Under the pieces are notes generated by a model, which worked only from the letters and a program-made list of their open reading frames with translations, did no database searches and was not told the DNA's origin. Both the position numbers and the translations under genes were made by a program. 64,000 nucleotides of DNA from Flavobacterium sp. 83 (GTDB lineage Bacteria; Bacteroidota; Bacteroidia; Flavobacteriales; Flavobacteriaceae): assembly GCF_000744835.1 (NCBI RefSeq), contig NZ_JQMS01000001.1, forward strand, positions 3,348,001 to 3,412,000. Direction: 5' to 3'. This document shows, piece after piece, positions 7,499 through 16,743 of the stretch (its first letter is position 1; the number at the start of each line of letters is the position of its first letter).

Positions 7499-8248
7499 AT
7501 GACTAAAACACAAAAAAAAATCCTATCACTCCTTTTAGGGTTTTTAATTATTACCTCCTGCTCTTCAAAAAAAGATTTGATATATTTTAGTGATATCAAT
7601 TTAAATGCACAAGACAAAACAGTTTTTTCTGAAGGAAAAATTCAAGTAAATGATATTTTAAACATCGTTATATCTTCAAGTTCTCCAGATTTAGCTTCTA
7701 TGTACAATATAAACCAGCCCACATCTTCCTCTTTTAATGGTTATTTAGTAACATCCGAAGGTACTATCACACTCCCCATTTTAGGAAAAATAAAAGTTCA
7801 AGAATTAACCTTGCTAGAATTAGAAAATCTATTGGTAAAAAAATTAATTGAGGGAAATCATCTTGCTAATCCAATAGTTACCGTAAGATTAACAAATGCA
7901 AAATTTACAATACTAGGAGAAGTAAACAATCCTGGCACCTATACTTTTAACGAACAAAACATTAGCATTCTTCAAGCTTTAGGTTATGCCGGTGATTTAA
8001 CTATTCATGGCAAAAGACAAGACGTATTAATAATTAGAGAAGAAAACAATAAAAAAATCTACATGAGTATCGACTTAACATCCAAAAAATGGTTTGATTC
8101 TCCTTTTTATTACATCAAACCAAATGATGTGATTTATGTAAATCCAAATGGTGCAAAAGTAAAATCTGCAGGCTATATAGGTAGCATAACAGGTTTATTG
8201 GGATTAATTTCTATTGCATTTTCTACCATTTTAGTACTAACAAAATAA
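7499..8248 (+). CDS. Wza-like polysaccharide export lipoprotein
   Basis: A 249-residue lipoprotein: signal peptide with lipobox ending at Cys21 (LIITSC), a Poly_export domain over about residues 45-130 (NDILNIVISSSSPDLASMY, GTITLPILGKIKV), then an SLBB domain (TILGEVNNPGTYTFNEQNIS). A C-terminal hydrophobic segment (about residues 225-247) resembles the membrane-spanning helix of Wza-type proteins, although Bacteroidota versions are shorter than E. coli Wza. It would form or anchor the outer-membrane channel for capsule or exopolysaccharide. It is 9 nt upstream of the Wzc-like gene and opens the plus-strand part of the polysaccharide locus. Confidence 0.9.
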   Translation: MTKTQKKILSLLLGFLIITSCSSKKDLIYFSDINLNAQDKTVFSEGKIQVNDILNIVISSSSPDLASMYNINQPTSSSFNGYLVTSEGTITLPILGKIKVQELTLLELENLLVKKLIEGNHLANPIVTVRLTNAKFTILGEVNNPGTYTFNEQNISILQALGYAGDLTIHGKRQDVLIIREENNKKIYMSIDLTSKKWFDSPFYYIKPNDVIYVNPNGAKVKSAGYIGSITGLLGLISIAFSTILVLTK

Positions 8249-8257
8249 CTAATAGCA

Positions 8258-10630
8258 TTGGAAAGCAGAAAGAATAATTTCAATATTAAACAAGAAATTT
8301 TAAAATACCTATCCTATTGGAAATGGATAGTTTTGTCAGTAGTTTTGACAATGACAGCTTCATTTTTTTATCTGAGATATGCCAATGATGTCTATCAAAC
8401 AAGTGCTAAAATTAAAATTCTAGACAATACGAATACCGCATTTAAATTACCTAGCGATAATGTTTCTATTTTTGGAAACACTGAAACTAGTAAAGGAAAT
8501 GAAATCGTAATTATGAAATCTTCCCGAATTATAGGTGCAGTTGTAGACAGTTTGAATCTGACTACTGAAATCTATGGTGTAGGCAGAATAAAATCAGTTG
8601 AATTATGGAAAAATGCTCCGTTTAGAGTCATTTGGGCTAAAGAAAAAGATTCATTATCAAACCAGCAAACCTCTTTTCAAATTGTATTGACAAAAAAAGG
8701 ATACAAACTTAATGGAAATAATAAAGAATATAAATTTGGCGAAACAAATTTTAACACTGCCGTTCCGTGTAAAATAATAATTAAAAAAACTGCCTTTTTA
8801 AATAAAGTTGCCGGAAGTGCCTATCAGATAAATTTAAAACCAAGAAAAAATGTTGTCCAATCAATCTCAAATAGTATTACTATCGATTATGTTGTAAAAC
8901 AAAGTGACATTTTAAGTCTTACCTTAAACGGTTTCAATCAAGAAAAAATCAATGATATCATCAATACATTGATTGAAGTTTTTAACCAAGATGGTATCCA
9001 AGACAGGCAACTTGTTTCTAAAAAAACAATCGAATTTGTTGACGACAGGTTTAAATTCCTTTTTAATGAATTAGATGTTATTGAAACTTCAAAAGCCAAT
9101 TTCAAAAAAGACAAAGAATTGAGTTTTGTTGAAGCCGATGCCAGTGTTTTAATGCAAAATAATTATGAATCTAAATCAAAATTAGAAACAGCTAATACTC
9201 AAATAGCATTAGCTGAGCTCATGACCAATGCGCTTAATACCAGTAAAGGGCTTGAATTATTACCCTCAAATATCGGAATTGATAATGGCGAAGTAAATGG
9301 ATTAGTTGCTAATTACAATGAAGAAATTCTAAAACGTAATAAATTAATGCTATCTGGTGGAGGAGAATCTAATCCGATGGTTAAAGAAACTGCAACCCTA
9401 GCTTTACAAATAAAAAACAATATAAAAGCGTCTATTATTGGGTATAAACGAGTATTAGAATTTAACCGAAATGAATTAAATAAAATTAATAATTTAGATA
9501 GAGAAAAATACAGCAAAGTACCCTATAATGAAAAAGGAGTGCGATCTATAGAAAGACAGCAATCCATAAAAGAGTCGCTATATATTTTATTATTGCAAAA
9601 AAGAGAAGAGGCCGCTATCAATTTAGCCATAACAAATCCTTCTATAAAAGTAGTCGATTATGCTATTTTTTCAGCTGCTCCAATCTATCCCGAACGAAAA
9701 GTGATTTTTATTACTGCGCTACTTTTAGGGATTTTACTACCTATCGGAGTTCTCTATTTTTATTATTTATTCGATAATAAAATAAATAACAAAGAAGATC
9801 TAGAAGCATTACTACCAGATGTTCCGGTTATAGCCGAAATCCCTTTTATTGAAACAGATAGTAAGATGATTCAATTTTTAGACCGGTCCATATTATCGGA
9901 ATCTTTTAGAATCCTTCGTAATAACATCAATTATATTACACCTATAACAAATCGAGGCTCCATTATATTTGTTACTTCAACCATAAAAGGCGAAGGAAAG
10001 ACATTTGTTTCTTTAAATTTAGCAATTACTCTTTCAACACTTGGTAAAAAAGTAATTTTAGTAGGTGCCGATTTAAGAAATCCACAACTACATCGAAAAT
10101 TAAACATAGAAAGACCCGATTTAAAAGGAGTTACTAACTACCTATATGATGTAAATGTAAAAATTGATGACGTAAAAGCAGAGCATTTTAATGACTCTAA
10201 TTTGAATTTTGACATTATTTTTTCGGGTATTATCCCACCAAATCCTGCAGAATTATTATCTAATGGTAGATTTGAATTATTATTGAATGAAATAAAAAAT
10301 GATTATGATTATATTATTGTTGATACTGCTCCAACTTTATTGGTTGCCGATACAACACTAATTACACACCTAGCCGATACCGTGCTTTATGTTACACGGG
10401 CAAATTTTACCGAAAAAAAATTACTCAAATTTATTTCTAATTTAAAAAACCTAAATTCGATTAAAAACATGGGAATTATTTTAAATAATGTGGGGCAAAA
10501 CAAAGGATACGGATATAGTTATTCTTACAACTACGGATACGGCTATGGATATGATAATGAAACAATTAAAAAATCCGTTGGTTATAAAACAAAAAAATGG
10601 TATCAAAATCTTTTTAAGAAAAGTATCTGA
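8258..10630 (+). CDS. Wzc-like chain-length regulator and tyrosine autokinase
   Basis: A 790-residue inner-membrane protein. It has a first transmembrane segment near residues 22-42, a long periplasmic Wzz-type domain with coiled-coil character, and a second membrane segment near 485-508. A cytoplasmic BY-kinase domain follows: Walker A IKGEGKT near 577, Walker A' VILVGADLRNP near 600, Walker B IIVDTAP near 690. A C-terminal tyrosine cluster (GYGYSYSYNYGYGYGYD, near 750-767) is the autophosphorylation tail. With the Wza-like protein it controls polymer length and export. The start is a TTG codon; no ATG fits the family N-terminus better. It ends before a shared bidirectional terminator that faces the minus-strand glycan cluster. 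Confidence 0.92.
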   Translation: MESRKNNFNIKQEILKYLSYWKWIVLSVVLTMTASFFYLRYANDVYQTSAKIKILDNTNTAFKLPSDNVSIFGNTETSKGNEIVIMKSSRIIGAVVDSLNLTTEIYGVGRIKSVELWKNAPFRVIWAKEKDSLSNQQTSFQIVLTKKGYKLNGNNKEYKFGETNFNTAVPCKIIIKKTAFLNKVAGSAYQINLKPRKNVVQSISNSITIDYVVKQSDILSLTLNGFNQEKINDIINTLIEVFNQDGIQDRQLVSKKTIEFVDDRFKFLFNELDVIETSKANFKKDKELSFVEADASVLMQNNYESKSKLETANTQIALAELMTNALNTSKGLELLPSNIGIDNGEVNGLVANYNEEILKRNKLMLSGGGESNPMVKETATLALQIKNNIKASIIGYKRVLEFNRNELNKINNLDREKYSKVPYNEKGVRSIERQQSIKESLYILLLQKREEAAINLAITNPSIKVVDYAIFSAAPIYPERKVIFITALLLGILLPIGVLYFYYLFDNKINNKEDLEALLPDVPVIAEIPFIETDSKMIQFLDRSILSESFRILRNNINYITPITNRGSIIFVTSTIKGEGKTFVSLNLAITLSTLGKKVILVGADLRNPQLHRKLNIERPDLKGVTNYLYDVNVKIDDVKAEHFNDSNLNFDIIFSGIIPPNPAELLSNGRFELLLNEIKNDYDYIIVDTAPTLLVADTTLITHLADTVLYVTRANFTEKKLLKFISNLKNLNSIKNMGIILNNVGQNKGYGYSYSYNYGYGYGYDNETIKKSVGYKTKKWYQNLFKKSI

Positions 10631-10657
10631 TGTAAGAGGATTAAATTAATATAAAAA

Positions 10658-10694
10658 AAAAAGGCCAAAGATTACTATACTCTTTGGCCTTTTT
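10658..10694. terminator. Bidirectional intrinsic terminator
   Basis: AAAAAGGCCAAAGA and TCTTTGGCCTTTTT form a 14-bp stem with a 9-nt loop. Runs of A and T flank both sides, so it can terminate the wzc-like transcript on the plus strand and the long polysaccharide operon on the minus strand. Confidence 0.88.
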
Positions 10695-10816
10695 AGTAGT
10701 AATTTTTTATGAAAATACTTAACTAAAATTTTAATAAAATGACATCTTTATTTTATAATGAATAACCAAGAACCTGGTTATAAATTTTATAAAGCATCAA
10801 TTTGCAATATTTTTTT

Positions 10817-11494
10817 TTATATTTTAATAATTTGTCTTTTAGAATTTCTTGCGTTTGGCTCTTCAATTTCATACCCGTGAGCAAACTTAATAATTTTCCC
10901 AGGATTACCAATAACGGTCGCTCCGTCAGGGATATCCTTTATAATCACAGCCCCAGCGCCAACTGTACACCATTTGCCAATTTTTATACCCGGAATTACA
11001 ATAACTCCAGAACCAATGTGGGTTCCTAAACCTACGCTTACGCTTCCTGACAAAGTTACTTTTGGCGAAATATGAACAAAATCAGCTATAGTACAATTGT
11101 GTTCTATTACTGCAGCAGTATTAATAATAACATGTTTTCCTATTTTAGCATCCGAATTAATTACTGCATTTATCATAATTACAGTTCCTATATCCACAGT
11201 CGCAGAAGGGGAAACAATAGCAGTTTTATGTATGCTTGTAAAAAATTCAAAATCATTAAAACGCAAACTAATTTGCTTTCTAATCAAATTATTTCCAATA
11301 GCAATAACCAAAGCCTTGTTTAGTGTTGGTTTTACCATTTTTAAAGAATTAATAATAGGTATCGAATCTAAATTATCATTTTTTGGTTCATCATCGAAGA
11401 TAGCTTCTATTTTAAAATTGGTACTTTGTATCAATTCCGCAACTACTTTTCCATGGCCACTAGCTCCAAAAATATATAGCTTTTTATTTTCCAT
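10817..11494 (-). CDS. PglD-like sugar N-/O-acetyltransferase
   Basis: A 225-residue acyltransferase of the PglD/NeuD family. The N-terminal Rossmann-like part carries GASGHGKVVAELI (residues 10-22), and the rest is a left-handed beta-helix of hexapeptide repeats (about 90-205). The EHNC segment holds the expected catalytic His. PglD acetylates UDP-4-amino-sugars in bacillosamine synthesis. It overlaps the upstream PglC-like gene by 11 nt, and that pairing supports an amino-sugar-phosphate initiating step. It is the last gene of the long minus-strand cluster. Strict substrate identity cannot be read from sequence; NeuD-type sialic-acid O-acetyltransferases are close relatives. Confidence 0.85.
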   Translation of the reverse strand: MENKKLYIFGASGHGKVVAELIQSTNFKIEAIFDDEPKNDNLDSIPIINSLKMVKPTLNKALVIAIGNNLIRKQISLRFNDFEFFTSIHKTAIVSPSATVDIGTVIMINAVINSDAKIGKHVIINTAAVIEHNCTIADFVHISPKVTLSGSVSVGLGTHIGSGVIVIPGIKIGKWCTVGAGAVIIKDIPDGATVIGNPGKIIKFAHGYEIEEPNARNSKRQIIKI

Positions 11495-12086
11495 TAAACG
11501 GCTCTATTGTTGCACTGTTTGCAGCATTAACATCTTCACGTTTCAATACTTTTAGCAGTGTATTATAAATAATTTTTAGATCTAGACCAAAAGATTGATT
11601 GTCAACATACCAAACATCATATTTGAATTTAGTTTTCCAATCGATTGCATTCCTTCCATTAATTTGTGCCCAACCAGTTATCCCGGGTTTCACCTCATGC
11701 CTTCTTTTCTGGAAATCCGTGTACAAATCCAAATATTCTGGCAATAGCGGTCTTGGTCCTACAATACTCATCTCCCCTTTTATTACATTTACTAATTGCG
11801 GAAGTTCGTCTAAAGAGGTCTTGCGAATCCATTTGCCTATTACCGTGAGTCTTGCTGCATCGGGCAATAAATTTCCAACGGCATCTTTTTTATCATTCAT
11901 TGTTTTGAACTTAATGATAGTAAATAGTTTACCACCAATTCCGGGACGTTTTTGCAAGAAAAAAACTGTTCCGTTATTTGCAAAAAGCAAAAACAACACA
12001 ACAAAACAAAATACTGGACTGAGTACTAAAAACCAAAAAAAAGCAAAACTAAAACCCAAAAAAGGTTTGATGCACTTTTTATACAT
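11484..12086 (-). CDS. PglC-like initiating phosphoglycosyltransferase
   Basis: A 200-residue monotopic sugar-phosphate transferase, the PglC-size minimal form. It has an N-terminal re-entrant membrane segment (about residues 8-35) and the family motifs FLQKRPGIGGKLF, KFKTMND, SLDELPQLVNV with the catalytic Asp-Glu pair, VGPRPLLPEY and PGITGWAQINGR. It transfers a sugar-1-phosphate from a UDP-sugar to undecaprenyl phosphate and so begins repeat-unit assembly at the inner membrane. It overlaps the upstream glycosyltransferase by 8 nt and the downstream PglD-like gene by 11 nt. This three-gene block is a recurring arrangement in flavobacterial capsule loci. Confidence 0.9.
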   Translation of the reverse strand: MYKKCIKPFLGFSFAFFWFLVLSPVFCFVVLFLLFANNGTVFFLQKRPGIGGKLFTIIKFKTMNDKKDAVGNLLPDAARLTVIGKWIRKTSLDELPQLVNVIKGEMSIVGPRPLLPEYLDLYTDFQKRRHEVKPGITGWAQINGRNAIDWKTKFKYDVWYVDNQSFGLDLKIIYNTLLKVLKREDVNAANSATIEPFNGK

Positions 12087-13260
12087 ACTCCTTTTTTGAT
12101 TTTACTTTGCATTTCTCTACTTTCTTATATTCATTTAAAATTGCCGCCCAATTTTGTTGTTGTTCATAGCGATCCGTTATCATTTGTCTGGCATTAGATT
12201 GCAGCGAGATAAAAAAATCAGCATCATTAATCATTTTTAAAATGGCTTTTTCAATCGCTTCCCTATTTTTAACAGGAATAATAATTCCATTTTTTCCATC
12301 AATTATAATTTCGTTGCAACCATTAATATTTGTTACAATTGAAGGCAAACCCATTGCTCCGGCTTGTAGTACCACGTTAGGGAATCCTTCGCGGTAGCTG
12401 GCAAAAACTAATGCATTACTAATGGCTAAATAAGGTCTAATATCATCTTGATAACCCACAAAAAGAATGTTATCATTACACTCTATTTCTTCCTGAGTCG
12501 ACATATCAAGCGGATCCAAATCCTTTTCTTGCATTCCTACCAAAAGTAATTTTACATTAGGGTTTTGTTCTGCTATTTTCTTAAAAGCAAGCACGACTTC
12601 ATTTATTCCTTTATCCCCTACTAACCTGCCTACAAAAACAAAAACAAAATCTTTTTTTTCAATTCCTAGCTTTATTTTTAAAGATTGCTGTTGCAATTGA
12701 GTAACTCTTTCTGGCGAAAAATATATTGTGCTAATTCCATTTGAACTGCCATTGCCAATAATTTTTAATTTTTTTTGCTTGGTAAAATTATTAACAACAA
12801 TAAAATCATAAAGTCCTTTTGAGTTTGGATAAACCATCGTTGCGCATGAATAGGTCAGTTTTTCAACTTTTTCTAAAACCTTGCGTCTAAATCCTTTTGC
12901 CTCCATTAAAGGTAAACCTGCAACAGTATGCAATCGAATAGGAACTCCTGCACATTTTGAAGCTAACATCCCAATTATTCCTGCTTTAGGTGTGTGAGAA
13001 TGAACGATTAATGGTTTTTCTTTTTTTAAAAATACAAACAATTGTACTAGTGCTATTAAATCTCGAATTGGAGTGATTTTTCGAGACATTTCCAAAGGAA
13101 ACGTTCGTACATTTTCTTTTTTTCCAATTTTTTCCAAATATTCTTTTTCTGATGAAACCGCTATTACCTCATAAAAAGCATTCATATAATGCAATTGACC
13201 AGTTAATAATTTATCCAAGGAAAGTGGAACAGTTGTGATTCGGATTAATTTATTTACCAT
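12079..13260 (-). CDS. GT4-family glycosyltransferase (PglA/CapM-like)
   Basis: A 393-residue GT-B glycosyltransferase. The N-terminal domain carries HSHTPKAGIIGMLAS and the GVPIRLHTVAGLP stretch typical of the PglA/CapM group. The C-terminal donor domain has VFVGRLVGDKGINEV and SYREGFPNVVLQAGAMGLP. In most relatives the last motif is EGFPxxxLEA; here the second Glu is Gln, an unusual change in the EX7E element. Position directly before the PglC-like gene suggests it adds the second sugar of the repeat unit. Its ATG is overlapped by the end of a very short upstream reading frame. Confidence 0.85.
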   Translation of the reverse strand: MVNKLIRITTVPLSLDKLLTGQLHYMNAFYEVIAVSSEKEYLEKIGKKENVRTFPLEMSRKITPIRDLIALVQLFVFLKKEKPLIVHSHTPKAGIIGMLASKCAGVPIRLHTVAGLPLMEAKGFRRKVLEKVEKLTYSCATMVYPNSKGLYDFIVVNNFTKQKKLKIIGNGSSNGISTIYFSPERVTQLQQQSLKIKLGIEKKDFVFVFVGRLVGDKGINEVVLAFKKIAEQNPNVKLLLVGMQEKDLDPLDMSTQEEIECNDNILFVGYQDDIRPYLAISNALVFASYREGFPNVVLQAGAMGLPSIVTNINGCNEIIIDGKNGIIIPVKNREAIEKAILKMINDADFFISLQSNARQMITDRYEQQQNWAAILNEYKKVEKCKVKSKKEYV

Positions 13261-13342
13261 TGTTTGAATGCCAATTTTGAAACTGTTTTTTCTTTAACTT
13301 AAAATGCAAAAGAAGAACTAAAAACAAGAAGGAAATCATCAT
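13250..13342 (-). other. Short membrane-type reading frame, possible gene remnant
   Basis: A 30-codon frame (beginning MMISFLFLVLLLHFKLKKK) ends in a stop overlapping the start of the next glycosyltransferase by 11 nt, like a coupled gene end. Upstream the frame stays open only to about 13379. It could be the last membrane helix of a deleted polymerase or transporter gene, or a chance frame in A/T-rich DNA. Confidence 0.3.
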
Positions 13343-13499
13343 TTCAAATAGATAATTAGACCAACTATTACTATCTTTTTACAAAAATAGTATCAAAATT
13401 TGAGGTAAATTTAATCCTGCAAAAACCTTTACAATAATTTAAAATTGAGAAGTGTAATGCTACTAAAAAGAGTATAAATTGTTAAGAAATAACAATGTA

Positions 13500-14645
13500 T
13501 CAGGCGTCTGATTCTTGCGATTGACGATAAGAAAAATGCCAAAAAATAAATATTATTAAACCGGGAAGAAACATATTTCGCATTCGAATCATAATCCCTA
13601 CGTTCCCTAAAGATTGAGAAAAAGCCAAAGTTCCAATAATTAAAAAATAAACCATACCTTGAATTACAAAGGGAGCTTTCTTAAACGTTTCTAACGGTTT
13701 ATTTTTTAGAACCGTATAAGACAATACCAATAAAAGTAAATTCTCTAATGAAGCTAAAACTGATGGAATTCCGTTAATGTCAAAAAATAAGGGACGATAC
13801 AAAAACGTAAAAACCTTTACTGGAAAAGGATAGGATGAAATATCAACTGCTGAACCTGCACTTGCTTTGCTCAATAGAGCCGCTTTGGTCTCTGAAAATT
13901 TATCAAAACTATCTAAAGATGCTTCTTCGATTCTAGCAAATTTCATTACCATAGGTAAAATAGCAATCGCAATACCAACCATTAGACCAAAAAACAAAAT
14001 ACGTCGGAATACCGAAATGTTTTGTCCAGAAAAGTAAGCCATTCCAAAACCCAAAAGCATAAACAAGGTAATGTGTGGTCGAATAAAATAAGCAAGCAAT
14101 AACCCAAATACAATCATAGGCATTCGCTTAAAAGGTTGCATTAATCCATACGTAAAAATGGCAATACAGAAAAATAATAACGCATCCTTACCAACTGCAC
14201 AACTCCAAAAATGCAAATTAGGCAAGAAAAAAAGCATCGGGAACAAATAATAACCGCTGAATTTTGGATCATTTGGAATCAACTCTACAGCCATTACATA
14301 AAAATACGTTAAGCCTATAAAACCAATCAAACTATACATCATGGTTCCTGTAAAATAGGATAAATCTAAAATGTTTGACGGATAATAATTTAATGCCAAT
14401 ACAAAATAAGTCCCTTGTCCTTGGGTTAATGAATATATAAAATCTTCTTCCGACATAAGTTTAGCTTCTTTCCAATATCCTACCGCATCACCTTGCACAA
14501 AAAAACAAAAATAAGCTCCGAATAAAATATGAACCAGAAATAGCTTTTTTAGCGTATTCAAATTCTCTTCCGAAAGTTTTGCTGCAAAACTTTGAATGAA
14601 TAAATATCCTAGTACAAAAATAAAAGCGGTAATAAAAAAATTCAT
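13500..14645 (-). CDS. Polytopic membrane protein, candidate Wzy polymerase
   Basis: A 381-residue protein with about ten hydrophobic segments and a central loop with acidic residues, the general plan of O-antigen or capsule polymerases. Notable short motifs are FWSCAVGKDALLFF near residue 147 and FIRPHITLFMLLGFG near 187. No conserved signature allows firm assignment; Wzy proteins are too diverse. The cluster has a flippase and an initiating transferase but no other polymerase candidate, so this is the best fit. The gene lies 3 nt after the upstream acyltransferase gene, so it is probably cotranscribed. A 239-bp gap with a tiny open frame follows. Confidence 0.65.
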   Translation of the reverse strand: MNFFITAFIFVLGYLFIQSFAAKLSEENLNTLKKLFLVHILFGAYFCFFVQGDAVGYWKEAKLMSEEDFIYSLTQGQGTYFVLALNYYPSNILDLSYFTGTMMYSLIGFIGLTYFYVMAVELIPNDPKFSGYYLFPMLFFLPNLHFWSCAVGKDALLFFCIAIFTYGLMQPFKRMPMIVFGLLLAYFIRPHITLFMLLGFGMAYFSGQNISVFRRILFFGLMVGIAIAILPMVMKFARIEEASLDSFDKFSETKAALLSKASAGSAVDISSYPFPVKVFTFLYRPLFFDINGIPSVLASLENLLLLVLSYTVLKNKPLETFKKAPFVIQGMVYFLIIGTLAFSQSLGNVGIMIRMRNMFLPGLIIFIFWHFSYRQSQESDA

Positions 14646-14648
14646 GCT

Positions 14649-15695
14649 TTACTTAATTAATTTAGATTTTATGATATGAATTGCCTTTTTTTCAAATAAT
14701 AAATAATACCCATAACCAACAACACTCGCTAGTATTAACACCACTATCAATGCAGCTATAACACCTACAACTGAAGTTATTTTAGGGAAAAATCGAATTA
14801 AAATCATTTGCAAAGGATTGTGAATTAAATAAATTGAATACGTTGCATTACCAACCATCATTAACACAGACGTTTTATTAATTTTGACATCAACAGTACT
14901 GGTTGCTATAAAAATACTTAAAAATGCAACGAATGCAAACAACAAATTCACATCAAATGAAAACAGTTTTAAATGGTTAAATGTACAATAGAAGAAAAAC
15001 ATAAAGGCTATAAAAAGCAGTAAAAACAAAAGAATTCTATTTACTTGCATTTTTAGAACAACCAACTGAGCAAGAACAAAGCCTAAAATAAATTCGATAT
15101 TATAGGTTGAAAACAAGATTCTAAAAAATGGACTTTTTAAAAATTGTAAGGTTGTAAATAAAGAATAATTAAAAATAATTATAGTAACAAACCATCCAAT
15201 AACAAACCAATTCCATCCTTTTTTGGAAATAAAAGAAATACTAAACAACAGATAAAAACAAAGTTCAAAAGAAAGTGTCCACGCTACAGATAATGCTGGA
15301 TTTCCATCAGGAAGTAAAGTTAAAGATGTGAGTACGCTAATCGCTCTGTCACTATTTGAAAAAGCTGGTAAAAACGTATAAATCAACAACATAAAAATAC
15401 CTATTGGAAGATATGGGACATAAATCCGTATAAGCCTGTTTTTGCAATAGTTACTAAAAGAATTAGGCTCTTTATATTTATAAAAAGCTGAATAGGTAAT
15501 TATAAACCCTGATAATACAAAAAAGAAATCTACTCCAAATTTCCCAATAGAGCCTAGATAATTAATAAAAGGAAAATCAATTTTATGATAATATTTTAGA
15601 GATCCAATACTATGATGCAAGACCACCATCAGCGCGGCCAGACCTCTAAATAGTTGCAAAACATCTAGATATTGACTTTTAGAATTCCTAATCAT
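14649..15695 (-). CDS. Acyltransferase-3 family membrane O-acyltransferase (1)
   Basis: A 348-residue polytopic protein with about ten membrane segments. The family signature is near the N-terminus: LQLFRGLAALMVVLHH (residues 13-28), with the conserved Arg and His, then GVDFFFVLSGFIITY. Such proteins move acyl groups, usually acetyl, across or at the membrane onto polysaccharide sugars. It overlaps the upstream glycosyltransferase by 8 nt. It is one of three paralogues in the locus, so it probably modifies one specific hydroxyl of the repeat unit. There is no C-terminal SGNH domain, unlike OatA-type fusions. Confidence 0.88.
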   Translation of the reverse strand: MIRNSKSQYLDVLQLFRGLAALMVVLHHSIGSLKYYHKIDFPFINYLGSIGKFGVDFFFVLSGFIITYSAFYKYKEPNSFSNYCKNRLIRIYVPYLPIGIFMLLIYTFLPAFSNSDRAISVLTSLTLLPDGNPALSVAWTLSFELCFYLLFSISFISKKGWNWFVIGWFVTIIIFNYSLFTTLQFLKSPFFRILFSTYNIEFILGFVLAQLVVLKMQVNRILLFLLLFIAFMFFFYCTFNHLKLFSFDVNLLFAFVAFLSIFIATSTVDVKINKTSVLMMVGNATYSIYLIHNPLQMILIRFFPKITSVVGVIAALIVVLILASVVGYGYYLLFEKKAIHIIKSKLIK

Positions 15696-16743
15696 TAGAT
15701 AAAACAGATAAGACTATAGTACAATTCGTTTGAAGGCTAAACTGGGATTCGACTTTTTTTCTGCCTATTATTCCTAATTGTTTTCTCAAGCTGCTATCTG
15801 CTATCAATAGAGTTAATTTATCGATCCACTCTTCTTCAGCACGTACCAAAAAACCGTTTATTCCCTGATCAACAACTTCTTTATTCATACCCACTGCCGA
15901 AGCTACTACAGGAACACCACAACCCATATATTGAATTAATTTGTATGCACATTTTCCTAATTCCCAAGGGGTATTTTCTAACGGCATAATGCCAATATCA
16001 AAATTGGAAATTAAAGCTACTTCCCTTTCTTGTGTCCATTTCAAGTATTTTACATTACTACCTAACGCTAGATCTTCTGTAGCGCCTACAATATGTAATT
16101 CTACATTTTGATCTTGGAGAACTTTCGAAAAAACTGTAATGTACTTTTTGACATATTTAAACGTAGATGGTGAACCTATCCAACCAATAATCACTTTAGA
16201 ATTAGCATCCTTATTTTGGACTTTATATGCCTCAACATCAATTACTGTTGGTATAATTACTATTTTGTTTGCGCCGGAATCTTTGGCTCTTTCTACCAAA
16301 TAACTATTTCCTGCCACTACACACCCGCTATATTTCATGACATTATTAATCTTATTTTTTAATAAAAACCAGATTAATTTATTATTGCTTAAATCATAAT
16401 TATGAAAAATAGCATCATCGTAATCAACGATGTATTTTACATTTAATAGCCATAAAATTTTCTCAAAGCAACTGAAAAAATAAGGAAAAAGTTCTTTTTC
16501 AATGACAATTTTATCATATTTATAAATAGAAAACAGGGTGAAAAATCGGTACAGATAGTATTTTATAAACTTCTTTTTTGCGATTTTTTTTCCAGAATAA
16601 AGATGAATTAAATAATCCTCATCAAAAAAAGGACTAACTGTAATTGAAATACCTTTGGCTTCCAAAAAAGGAAAATATTGGTAACTTCTCAACCGACTAC
16701 TTGCGCCGTTTCTGCTGTATTTTGTTAAATAAAGTACTTTCAT
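15688..16743 (-). CDS. Glycosyltransferase, GT-B fold (GT4-like)
   Basis: A 351-residue glycosyltransferase. The N-terminal domain starts with VLYLTKYSRNGASSRLRSYQ, a form seen in capsule glycosyltransferases. The donor domain has KVIIGWIGSPSTFKYVKKY and IGIMPLENTPWELGKCAYKL followed by GCGVPVVAS, where Glu and Lys bind the nucleotide sugar. The classical EX7E motif is replaced by this E-x-K type pattern. It overlaps the upstream glycosyltransferase by 4 nt. Donor and acceptor cannot be derived from sequence. Confidence 0.82.
   Translation of the reverse strand: MKVLYLTKYSRNGASSRLRSYQYFPFLEAKGISITVSPFFDEDYLIHLYSGKKIAKKKFIKYYLYRFFTLFSIYKYDKIVIEKELFPYFFSCFEKILWLLNVKYIVDYDDAIFHNYDLSNNKLIWFLLKNKINNVMKYSGCVVAGNSYLVERAKDSGANKIVIIPTVIDVEAYKVQNKDANSKVIIGWIGSPSTFKYVKKYITVFSKVLQDQNVELHIVGATEDLALGSNVKYLKWTQEREVALISNFDIGIMPLENTPWELGKCAYKLIQYMGCGVPVVASAVGMNKEVVDQGINGFLVRAEEEWIDKLTLLIADSSLRKQLGIIGRKKVESQFSLQTNCTIVLSVLSND

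Noticed and set aside
11599..12099. A 166-codon plus-strand frame
   Set aside because: It is antisense to the PglC-like gene, whose motifs are clear; no independent signal or promoter supports it.
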